From assembly GCA_902482615.1 (NCBI GenBank), contig CABTAA010000077.1, forward strand, positions 1 through 7,365: a stretch of DNA of 7,365 nucleotides. Reading direction: 5' to 3'. The translations under genes and the position numbers were made by a program. Each line of letters opens with the position of its first letter. Positions within the stretch are counted from its first letter, which is position 1. Source of the DNA: an uncultured Collinsella sp. Its GTDB lineage: Bacteria > Actinomycetota > Coriobacteriia > Coriobacteriales > Coriobacteriaceae. Shown here in pieces: positions 1 to 5,058 of the stretch. The notes beneath the pieces are model-generated. The model was not told where the DNA came from. It was given only the letters and a program-made list of their open reading frames with translations, and did not search any database.

Positions 1-24
1 CAACACACAGGGCAGCCGCCGTTT

Positions 25-45
25 TTTGCAATCGATTGGTGCAAA
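25..45. other. Small hairpin downstream of the chimeric agu gene
   Basis: TTTGCA (25-30) and TGCAAA (40-45) form a 6-bp inverted repeat with a 9-nt loop, and the loop side contains the perfect 10-bp palindrome CAATCGATTG (29-38). It lies 9 bp after the stop codon of the minus-strand gene. Read in the direction of that gene the hairpin is followed by A residues, not T residues, so it is a poor intrinsic terminator. It could equally be an operator for the next gene or chance. Weak evidence. Confidence 0.2.
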
Positions 46-53
46 GGGGTTGA

Positions 54-647
54 CTAGAGCTCGCAGGCAACCTTGTAGCCATCGCCGATGGCGTCGCGGA
101 TGTTGCCGCACTTGTTGGCATCGCCCAGCACGTGGGTGGCAACACCGGCTGCAGCCAAGTCGTCGGCCAGCTTGGTATTGGGACGATAGCCCATGGCAAG
201 CACCAGCGTATCGGCACCGGCGATGGTGTGGACCTCGCCGTCCTTCTCGTAGCTGATGGTGTCCTCGGTAATCTCGGTCACCTTGGCCTCGGTCAGCACA
301 TGGACGCCCTTGGAGAGCATGCGCGTGATGAGCACCGCGCGACCGGCGCCGCCCTCGTTGGCAGCGAGCGTCTTGGTCATCTCGATGACGGTGACGTTCT
401 CGTCGTTCTCGAAGACGGCCTTGCAGTTGGCGTAGTCGACCTGGTTGGCGCACATGTAGACCGGGGTGAACTCGGAGATGGCGCGGGCGATGGCGGCATA
501 CTGCCTCTGGGCGGGCTTGGCGCCGTGGGCCCAGGTGTCGGTGCGGTGGGGCCAGCCCATCCACACGCGGTCCTGCGGGGCGAACTCGGCGGGCATGAAG
601 AAGCCGTCGGCCCTGGGGGTGGACTCGGACTCGGTGATCGTACGCAT
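54..647 (-). CDS. Chimeric ORF: agmatine deiminase N-terminus joined to NADH:flavin oxidoreductase C-terminus
   Basis: An open 197-residue frame made of two unrelated pieces. Residues 1 to about 91 look like the start of agmatine deiminase (AguA, agmatine to N-carbamoylputrescine plus ammonia), with the family's DGFFMPAEF, WMGWPHR and AISEFTPV segments. Residues from about 85 to 197 look like the end of an FAD/NADH-dependent flavin oxidoreductase of the 2-enoate/2,4-dienoyl-CoA reductase type, with DTLVLAMGYRPN and the FAD-contacting VLGDA motif (173-177) before IRDAIGDGYKVA. The change falls at VTVIEMT (85-91). The deiminase part stops just before its catalytic N/D-D-A-W-x-R-D segment, so it lacks the Asp, His and Cys of the active site. 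The oxidoreductase part lacks its flavin barrel and GxGxxG nucleotide loop. An active AguA is normally about 365 residues. The start is ATG at 647, preceded by a good Shine-Dalgarno (TGGAGGAT on the minus strand, about 652-659). It is third in the agu operon. Either half is probably inactive; the frame is a pseudogene-like fusion or an assembly misjoin. Confidence 0.85.
   Translation of the reverse strand: MRTITESESTPRADGFFMPAEFAPQDRVWMGWPHRTDTWAHGAKPAQRQYAAIARAISEFTPVYMCANQVDYANCKAVFENDENVTVIEMTKTLAANEGGAGRAVLITRMLSKGVHVLTEAKVTEITEDTISYEKDGEVHTIAGADTLVLAMGYRPNTKLADDLAAAGVATHVLGDANKCGNIRDAIGDGYKVACEL
375..395 (-). other. Fusion junction in the chimeric gene (shared VTVIEMT codons)
   Basis: These 21 bases encode VTVIEMT. 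In agmatine deiminases an equivalent strand ends just before the first catalytic Asp segment (for example TVYEM in the enterococcal enzyme, recalled, not searched). In FAD/NADH oxidoreductases an equivalent strand (V-T-V-I/V-E-M) closes the second Rossmann fold and carries the acidic residue near the ribose. Residues before it read only as deiminase and residues after it only as oxidoreductase, so the exact crossover cannot be placed inside the block. That is what recombination or misassembly through a short identical sequence would leave. Confidence 0.7.
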
Positions 648-932
648 AAGATATCCTCCAAATCGAACGATCGTTTGCCGCGGGCGGGTTGCCCGCAGCC
701 TAAAACCAAGAGATGGCAGGCGCCCGTTCCCCGGCAAAGGTCGGGGCGCCCGGCGCCGGTTTTCACGGAGTCGCACCGGCGAGCGACGACGTAGCCAAGT
801 GCGCGGAGACAAAACGCACGAAGGATACGGAAGAGAGGTTGGGGTGGGCGGTGGTTACCGGAGCTATCGCTCGCACCCACCCCGGGGAATGGTTGAGTGA
901 CGAGGAGGGTCGGGGCCCCGAATCCGGGTGCC
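648..932 (-). other. Intercistronic region aguD-aguA, dense in inverted repeats
   Basis: This is 285 bp with no credible gene, between the antiporter stop and the chimeric aguA start. It is unusually long for genes of one operon. It holds several GC-rich dyads: 911-920 (CGGGGCCCCG, perfect palindrome); 841-848 with 876-883 (separate entry); 754-760 with 775-781 (CGCCGGT/ACCGGCG); 719-725 with 744-750 (GGCGCCC/GGGCGCC); 680-685 with 691-696 (GCGGGC/GCCCGC, 5-nt loop); and the palindrome AACGATCGTT at 666-675, just before the Shine-Dalgarno. None is followed by a T-run on the minus strand, so I see no intrinsic terminator, and no convincing promoter either. The likely role is RNA processing, stability or translational control; this is inference. 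Confidence 0.5.
841..883 (-). ncRNA. Candidate structured RNA element, three-way junction
   Basis: Read on the minus strand, an 8-bp perfect outer stem (GGGGTGGG at 883-876 with CCCACCCC at 848-841) encloses two small hairpins laid end to end. The first is GAGC-GATA-GCTC (872-861) and the second is CGGT-AACC-ACCG (860-849). Only a 3-nt linker (875-873) is unpaired, so every other base is in a stem or a tetraloop. It lies in the transcript between the antiporter and aguA, 194 nt before the aguA start codon. I do not recognise it as a known riboswitch. The small hairpins are only 4 bp each, so chance is possible in such GC-rich DNA. Confidence 0.35.
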
Positions 933-2372
933 CTAGTTCTCCTCGGCCTCGGCGGCCTCCTCGGCGAGACGCTGGGCAGCCAGCTCGGGGGTCAGGCCCT
1001 TGTACTCTTCCTTGCGGCCCCTAGCGCTGACGACGCGGACGACCTCGCCGATGAGCACGAGCACGATGAAGATGACGATCATCGGGACCTTGTCGCCGAT
1101 TTCGGCGGCGGAGAACGGCACCAGCGTCGCGACGATGGCCAGGATCAGCTCGATGCAGGGGATGGCCAGCATGACCTTCATCATCGCGCCCTTGAACGGG
1201 AACGTGAAGATGCGCTCGCGGTCGGGGTCGTTCTTGCGAAGGTTGAGGAACGCCGGGAACATCGGGATGTAGGTGAGCAGCAGGAAGACGACGGAGGTGC
1301 CGAAGAGCATCCAGAAGACGCCGTTGGAGATGGCGTCGATGGGCACCAGCTGCAGGCACAGCACCAGGGAGGCGACGACGGCGTTGACCAGGTTGGCGCC
1401 GTTGGGCATGTCGTCCTCGGAGATCATCGAGGCGAAGACCTTGGGCATGTTGCCGTGCTCGGCGGCGTAGCGGGCGACGGAGTTGACGCCGAAGGACCAG
1501 GCGGCCATGTTGGCGAACAGGGTGATCAGGAAGGCGATGCAGATGACCTTGAAGAGCATGGAGTCGCCCACCATGGTCTGGACCGCGACGATCATGCCGT
1601 AGTCGGGGTCGATGGAGTCGGCCGGCACAGCGGCGCCGATGCCGAAGCCAGCGAACAGGTAGATGACGGCAATAGCCACGCCACCGACAATGATAGCCTT
1701 GGGAATATCGCGAGCGGGATCGGCCATGTCGTCGGTCATGGTGCAGATGACCTCGAAGCCCATGAAGTTGAAGATGATGATGGACAGGTAGCCGAGAGCG
1801 TTGGTGTTGGTGAGCTCGGGCAGGAAGGTGGCGGCGGACATGTCGTTCGCAAAACCGTTCTCCATGGCATACCAGATGCCCAGAGCGCCGACGATAACGG
1901 CAACGGCGACCTTGATGATGGCGCCACCGTTGAGGACCCACTCGGAGTCGGCGGCCTTGGAGCGGCCCATGAGGTAGACGATCCACACGAAGGCAAGCTC
2001 GATAACCATCTTGGCGATCAGGTTGAACTCGACGCCGAAGACCATGCCCAGGATGTCGGGGAACATGGTTGCCAGCGAGGCGATCCACAGGGGGTAGTTG
2101 ACCCAGTAGTAGTACGAGATGCGGGCGCCCCACTTGTCGCCCAGGCCATCGCGCACCCAGTCGTAAATGCCGCCCTCGCCGTCATAGGTGGTGCCGAGCT
2201 CGGCGACGACCATGCCGTAAGGGAGCAGGAAGGTCAGGATCAGGAAGATCCACCAGAAGAACTGCTGGTTGCCGATGGCGGCAGCAGGAGCGGCGGCCTC
2301 GCAAACGAAGACGACGCAGATGATGGTCGAAATGACCGTCAGGAAGGAAAGCTTTTTCTTTCCGTCACTCAT
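933..2372 (-). CDS. aguD: Agmatine:putrescine antiporter (APC superfamily)
   Basis: A 479-residue integral membrane transporter of the amino acid-polyamine-organocation superfamily. It most likely swaps external agmatine for the putrescine made by the pathway. The helix-1 region VCEAAAPAAAIGNQQFFWW (about 23-41) and the stretch LPYGMVVAELGTTYDGEGGIYDW (about 50-72, GGIYDW at 67-72) match what I recall of enterococcal AguD. The helix-6 region FNFMGFEV (201-208), followed by DPARDIPKA (218-226), is a typical APC signature. About twelve hydrophobic segments can be counted, which is normal for the family. The C-terminus is a soluble Ala/Glu-rich tail (about 450-479). The ATG at 2372 has AAGGAG (2379-2384) six bases upstream. 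It follows putrescine carbamoyltransferase by 133 bp and precedes aguA by 285 bp, both on the same strand. The substrate is assigned from context plus resemblance; another amino acid/amine exchanger is the alternative. Confidence 0.85.
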   Translation of the reverse strand: MSDGKKKLSFLTVISTIICVVFVCEAAAPAAAIGNQQFFWWIFLILTFLLPYGMVVAELGTTYDGEGGIYDWVRDGLGDKWGARISYYYWVNYPLWIASLATMFPDILGMVFGVEFNLIAKMVIELAFVWIVYLMGRSKAADSEWVLNGGAIIKVAVAVIVGALGIWYAMENGFANDMSAATFLPELTNTNALGYLSIIIFNFMGFEVICTMTDDMADPARDIPKAIIVGGVAIAVIYLFAGFGIGAAVPADSIDPDYGMIVAVQTMVGDSMLFKVICIAFLITLFANMAAWSFGVNSVARYAAEHGNMPKVFASMISEDDMPNGANLVNAVVASLVLCLQLVPIDAISNGVFWMLFGTSVVFLLLTYIPMFPAFLNLRKNDPDRERIFTFPFKGAMMKVMLAIPCIELILAIVATLVPFSAAEIGDKVPMIVIFIVLVLIGEVVRVVSARGRKEEYKGLTPELAAQRLAEEAAEAEEN

Positions 2373-2403
2373 GATGAGCTCCTTCGCTCAGTCTTGGACA
2401 GAT

Positions 2404-2443
2404 CCGAGGCCCTAAGGTATTAAGGCAATTGCTTGGGCCTCGG
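2404..2443 (-). repeat. Intercistronic hairpin, 9-bp stem (ptc-aguD gap)
   Basis: CCGAGGCCC (2404-2412) and GGGCCTCGG (2435-2443) pair perfectly. The 22-nt loop contains a second, bulged dyad centred on the palindrome GCAATTGC (2425-2432). The element lies just upstream of the antiporter's Shine-Dalgarno in the transcript. No T-run follows it, so it is not a standard intrinsic terminator. A role in partial attenuation, RNase processing or mRNA protection between the two cistrons is inference. Confidence 0.55.
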
Positions 2444-2446
2444 TGA

Positions 2447-2479
2447 GCGGGCGACAGGAGACGAGCATCCGCCGCCCGC
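2447..2479 (-). repeat. Second intercistronic hairpin, 7-bp stem
   Basis: GCGGGCG (2447-2453) and CGCCCGC (2473-2479) form a perfect inverted repeat with a 19-nt loop. Only 3 bp separate it from the 9-bp-stem hairpin at 2404-2443, so transcripts leaving the carbamoyltransferase gene would carry two stacked stem-loops in a row. A third, weak dyad (AAGCC/GGCTT, 2494-2507) overlaps the carbamoyltransferase stop codon. Confidence 0.4.
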
Positions 2480-2505
2480 AAACGTGCTTTTAGAAGCCTT
2501 GGGGC

Positions 2506-3579
2506 TTAGAGCTGCTCGAGAGCCTCGAGAGCGGCGTGGAGCTCAGCCTTGGCGGAGTACTCGACACCCTCGTCGTTGAGCGGGGTGCGCTTGCCCAGGG
2601 CGGCAAGGAGAGCACGGATGGAGTGCTTGCGGTTCTCGGCCTCGACCCAGCACAGGGAGCGCTCGGGATCGTCCATGACCTCGTCGACGACTTCCTCGTT
2701 GCGGGTGGCCGGCAGGCAGTGCATGAACTTGGAGTTGGGGCCGGCGAAGTTCATCATGTCCATGGTGACCTGATACTTGGGATAGAACACGTCCATGTAG
2801 TTCTCGCCCGAGACCTCCTCGTCGTACAGGCCATACCACACGTCGGTGTAGATGAAGTCGGCGCCCTTGATGCACTCGATGTCGTCGGAGATGACAACCG
2901 AGCCGCCGGAGACCTTGCAGTTCTCCTCGGCGATGGCCATCATCTGCTTGCCGAACTCGGCGCGCTCCTCGACGGTGCCAACGTGCAGGCCGCCGTCGGG
3001 GATCTGGTGGCCCTTAGGTCCAAACTGGACAAACTTCATGCCGACCTTGGAGGCGATGAACATGAGGGAGACGCAGACCTGGGTGGCGTCGCCGATGAAG
3101 GCCAGGGTGCAGTCCTCGATCTTCTTGCCCTCGGGGAGGTTCTCGAGCATGGTCATGAGGTCGCCCATCTCCTGCGTGGGATGGTTGAACTCGGACATGC
3201 CGTTGATGACGGGCACAGCAGAGCCCTCGGCGAGGCCGACGACGTCCTTGTGACGGTCAACGCGAGCCATCATGATGTCGAGCAGCGAGCCCATAACGCG
3301 AGCGGTGTCGCCCAGGGACTCGTGACCGCCGAGCTGGATGGTGCCAGGGCCATAGAACTGAGCATGGCCGCCGAGGTCGGTCATAGCGGTCTCGAAGGAA
3401 AGACGAGTGCGGGTGGAGACCTGCTGGAAGATCATGCCAAGGCTTTTGTTGCGGAGCAGGTGCGGATAATAACCGTCAACCTTGATGGCCTTCTTCATTG
3501 CCAGGCCAAGATCCTCGATAGCCAGGATCTGCTCTTTGGTGAAGTCGTTGGTGTCGATGAAATCCTTAGGCAGTGCCAT
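2506..3579 (-). CDS. ptcA: Putrescine carbamoyltransferase
   Basis: A 357-residue cytoplasmic enzyme of the aspartate/ornithine carbamoyltransferase family (also called AguB). In the agmatine pathway it works catabolically, splitting N-carbamoylputrescine with phosphate to putrescine and carbamoyl phosphate. Visible motifs are the carbamoyl-phosphate site STRTR (55-59), HPTQ (133-136), FIGDATQVCVS (161-171) and HCLPATR (287-293). Several stretches, including GYYPHLLRNKSLGMIFQQ, DVWYGLY and YPKYQV, match what I recall of the enterococcal putrescine enzyme better than ornithine transcarbamylase. The C-terminal extension (about 330-357) fits the extra helix of this subfamily. I chose ATG 3579 because GGAAAGGAA lies just upstream. 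The frame stays open to 3663, but the added 28 residues match nothing in the family. It is the first gene of the operon, divergent from the LuxR-type regulator. An anabolic ornithine enzyme is the alternative, but the antiporter and aguA remnant argue against it. Confidence 0.93.
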   Translation of the reverse strand: MALPKDFIDTNDFTKEQILAIEDLGLAMKKAIKVDGYYPHLLRNKSLGMIFQQVSTRTRLSFETAMTDLGGHAQFYGPGTIQLGGHESLGDTARVMGSLLDIMMARVDRHKDVVGLAEGSAVPVINGMSEFNHPTQEMGDLMTMLENLPEGKKIEDCTLAFIGDATQVCVSLMFIASKVGMKFVQFGPKGHQIPDGGLHVGTVEERAEFGKQMMAIAEENCKVSGGSVVISDDIECIKGADFIYTDVWYGLYDEEVSGENYMDVFYPKYQVTMDMMNFAGPNSKFMHCLPATRNEEVVDEVMDDPERSLCWVEAENRKHSIRALLAALGKRTPLNDEGVEYSAKAELHAALEALEQL

Positions 3580-3706
3580 ATCGATTTCCTTTCCGCCGGT
3601 CTTGCCGACTTTTATTACTGTGAGGCGCTCGTACATCACACCTCGTGTTGACAAGACCATCATTCACCCGTATGCACTTTTTACCTAGTTTATTCGGGAT
3701 TAAAGA

Positions 3707-3834
3707 CCGTTCACGGAGTTACACCCTCTATAATCCAGTATAAACTCGCAGGTAGCGGGCTTGCAGGGGTTTACTGTCTGGAACCGCGAACGGTATACGG
3801 CTATGCTGTATCTCGGTGTCTAATCCGCAACGGA
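3707..3834. promoter_or_regulatory. Three CCG/CGG dyads, candidate regulator sites
   Basis: Three similar short inverted repeats occur: CCGTTCACGG (3707-3716), ACCGCGAACGGT (3783-3794) and TCCGCAACGGA (3824-3834). They share a GAACGG or CAACGG half; the first carries it on the opposite strand. The second is centred near -58 and the third near -99 relative to the guessed ptcA start at about 3730, positions compatible with an activator. The first lies where the -35 of the regulator's own promoter would be, compatible with autoregulation. Assignment to the neighbouring LuxR protein is inference. Confidence 0.35.
3729..3742. promoter_or_regulatory. Overlapping opposed -10-like boxes
   Basis: TATAAT on the plus strand (3729-3734) is a consensus -10 box for the LuxR-type regulator. 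Two bases further on, TATACT on the minus strand (3737-3742) is a near-consensus -10 box for ptcA. For the latter, TGCAAG (3760-3765, minus strand) sits at a 17-bp spacing but is a poor -35. No recognisable -35 precedes the plus-strand box. If both are used, two polymerases could not occupy the site together. Confidence 0.35.
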
Positions 3835-3909
3835 ACGACCGGCTGAGACATGTATACCGGGGGATATAGCGGGCTCCATAAGAGATCAAATGAGACAGGA
3901 CGGTGACAG

Positions 3910-4875
3910 ATGGACACGCTCATGTTCTTCTATACCCAAGCGATACTCGTAATCTGTATTGTGACGGCAGTGCTTTCGCTTGCCGCCTATGCCTCGTCCC
4001 GTCGACGCTTCTTTATCTATGGCAGTGGCGTTTTTATTTGCTACGCCATCGAGATGACCGAGATCTTCTTTTTTGAATACACGTTGCAAAACGAGAGTTT
4101 TCCGGCCAGCGACTATTACTCAATTACCATGCCTGTGTTGCGGACCCTTGTGGCGACCGCTTCACAAGCTTTTATTTGGCTGATTGCCATGGACTTGCTC
4201 GACAAGCATTCTAAGAAGTTGTTCGCCATCCCTGTCCTAACGTTTTTGCTGTGCGAGTCGCTGATTATCGTCGCAATCCCCTCCAGCCCCATGCGTCAGT
4301 GGATCTACTACACGATGCGTCAGGTATTCCTTATCTTTGTGGGACTGTATATCTTTTGGACGGCTCATAAGAGTGCAGAGGTTGAGCTAAAGGCACGCGT
4401 TAACAACCAGCGAAAACATCTGATTATCGGCGCTATTCTGGTCGGTTGCATCGTTGCCGAGGATTTCTACAACATCCTTGTCATCCCCATGAGTCTGGCA
4501 CCCTCTTGGCTGCAGCTTTATCTATCCGAGCGCAACTTTAGCGAGAACGTCTTTGCGTGCTACTTTGCGATTCTGCTGATCATCTACGCCTACCACGTGC
4601 TTTCAATCCGCATGCAGGAGGCGCCCGAGGAAAAGAACGTCAGCGATCTTGATCGGCACATAGAAGAGCAGATGCCCTTCTATCGCAATGCCTATAGGCT
4701 CCCCAACCGCGAGGCCGAGGTTTTGCGTCTGGTTGTGTTGGGCAAGTCGAACCAAGAGATTGCTGACGAGCTATTCCTTGCTGTGGGCACCGTCAAGACC
4801 CACATCCACAACATCCTGGTCAAAACCGAGCAGCAAAACCGTACCACGCTCATCCTCCACTTTTGGAAAGGATGA
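3910..4875 (+). CDS. aguR: Seven-helix membrane LuxR-family regulator, AguR-like
   Basis: A 321-residue one-component regulator anchored in the membrane. Seven hydrophobic helices can be counted at about 8-28, 34-54, 72-94, 104-123, 134-152, 170-190 and 211-233. They are followed by a soluble linker (about 235-262) and a C-terminal GerE/LuxR helix-turn-helix from about 264 to 316: LPNREAEVLRLV, GKSNQEIADELFLAVGTVK, then THIHNILVK. There is no receiver domain, so it is not a classic response regulator. The architecture and divergent placement next to the putrescine carbamoyltransferase gene match AguR of Lactococcus and Enterococcus, reported as a membrane activator of the agmatine operon responding to agmatine. 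Ligand sensing here is inference, because many Coriobacteriia genes share this architecture. ATG 3910 has a modest AGGA (3897-3900) nine bases upstream. Base composition is less GC-rich than the operon it faces. Confidence 0.8.
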   Translation: MDTLMFFYTQAILVICIVTAVLSLAAYASSRRRFFIYGSGVFICYAIEMTEIFFFEYTLQNESFPASDYYSITMPVLRTLVATASQAFIWLIAMDLLDKHSKKLFAIPVLTFLLCESLIIVAIPSSPMRQWIYYTMRQVFLIFVGLYIFWTAHKSAEVELKARVNNQRKHLIIGAILVGCIVAEDFYNILVIPMSLAPSWLQLYLSERNFSENVFACYFAILLIIYAYHVLSIRMQEAPEEKNVSDLDRHIEEQMPFYRNAYRLPNREAEVLRLVVLGKSNQEIADELFLAVGTVKTHIHNILVKTEQQNRTTLILHFWKG

Positions 4876-4876
4876 A

Positions 4877-4903
4877 GTTACGCGGTTTACCAAACCGCGT
4901 AAC
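4877..4903. repeat. Perfect 12-bp-stem palindrome after the regulator stop codon
   Basis: GTTACGCGGTTT (4877-4888) and AAACCGCGTAAC (4892-4903) pair without mismatch around a 3-nt loop, starting one base after the TGA of the regulator. Neither strand has a T-run after it (GGCTCG on plus, TTCATCC on minus), so it is not a textbook intrinsic terminator. It may protect the 3' end, act as a roadblock with the next element, or bind a protein. Confidence 0.6.
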
Positions 4904-4916
4904 GGCTCGACGCTGC

Positions 4917-5015
4917 AAACGCCCCTAAGCGGCAACCTGACGTTCAATCGTCGGTCGCGTACCGAAGTACGCTTCCCTCCTCTTTCACGTCACCTTGCTC
5001 GCTTAGGGGCGTTTT
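4917..5015. terminator. Branched inverted-repeat element, likely bidirectional terminator
   Basis: AAACGCCCCTAAGCG (4917-4931) and CGCTTAGGGGCGTTT (5000-5014) form a perfect 15-bp stem. It continues inward as GCAA/TTGC (4932-4935 with 4995-4998, one bulged T), a CC/CC internal loop, and TGACG/CGTCA (4938-4942 with 4988-4992). The apical part contains a further hairpin, GCGTAC-CGAA-GTACGC (4957-4972). The plus strand ends in TTTT (5012-5015) and the minus strand in TTT, so the stem could stop both convergent genes. The roughly 100-nt branched form is larger than an ordinary terminator and could also be a small RNA or a repeat-derived element. Confidence 0.5.
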
Positions 5016-5058
5016 CGCTGACTTATGCTCAACCTGCGATAATTCCGAGCTGAACGAG

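Larger units (their letters stand above)
3580..3909. promoter_or_regulatory. Divergent control region between ptcA operon and LuxR-type regulator
   Basis: This 330-bp gap separates the start codons of ptcA (leftward) and the membrane LuxR regulator (rightward). It is clearly richer in A and T than the operon to its left. It holds the opposed -10-like boxes near 3729-3742, a set of CCG-N(2-4)-CGG dyads (3707-3834) and an 8-bp inverted repeat, CGGTATAC (3791-3798) with GTATACCG (3852-3859). Both promoters lack a good -35 box, as expected if an activator is needed. I see no small gene here. The ptcA leader would be about 150 nt and the regulator's leader about 170 nt if the boxes are right. Confidence 0.65.

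Noticed and set aside
690..785. Cobalamin-riboswitch-like words (GGTGCGACTCCG, CTGCC) on the minus strand
   Set aside because: The conserved core elements are not in order, and the downstream gene has no link to cobalamin.
648..812. 55-residue N-terminal extension of the chimeric gene
   Set aside because: The extension is Arg/Pro-rich and unlike agmatine deiminase, and the ATG at 647 has a strong Shine-Dalgarno.
841..884. T-box-like GGTGGTTACCG on the plus strand
   Set aside because: The conserved T-box core is GGTGGNACCGCG without the extra base, and no aminoacyl-tRNA or amino acid gene lies downstream on the plus strand; the genes there run the other way.
897..2423. 508-residue open frame on the plus strand
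   Set aside because: It lies antisense to the antiporter, and its product is a low-complexity Asp/Glu/Gly/His/Val-rich string typical of the complement of a GC-rich membrane protein gene.
2536..3651. 371-residue open frame on the plus strand
   Set aside because: It is antisense to the clearly recognisable carbamoyltransferase, with a composition of the same shadow type and no domain.
3580..3663. 28-residue N-terminal extension of putrescine carbamoyltransferase
   Set aside because: No family resemblance, and the start at 3579 has its own well-spaced ribosome site and the expected N-terminus.
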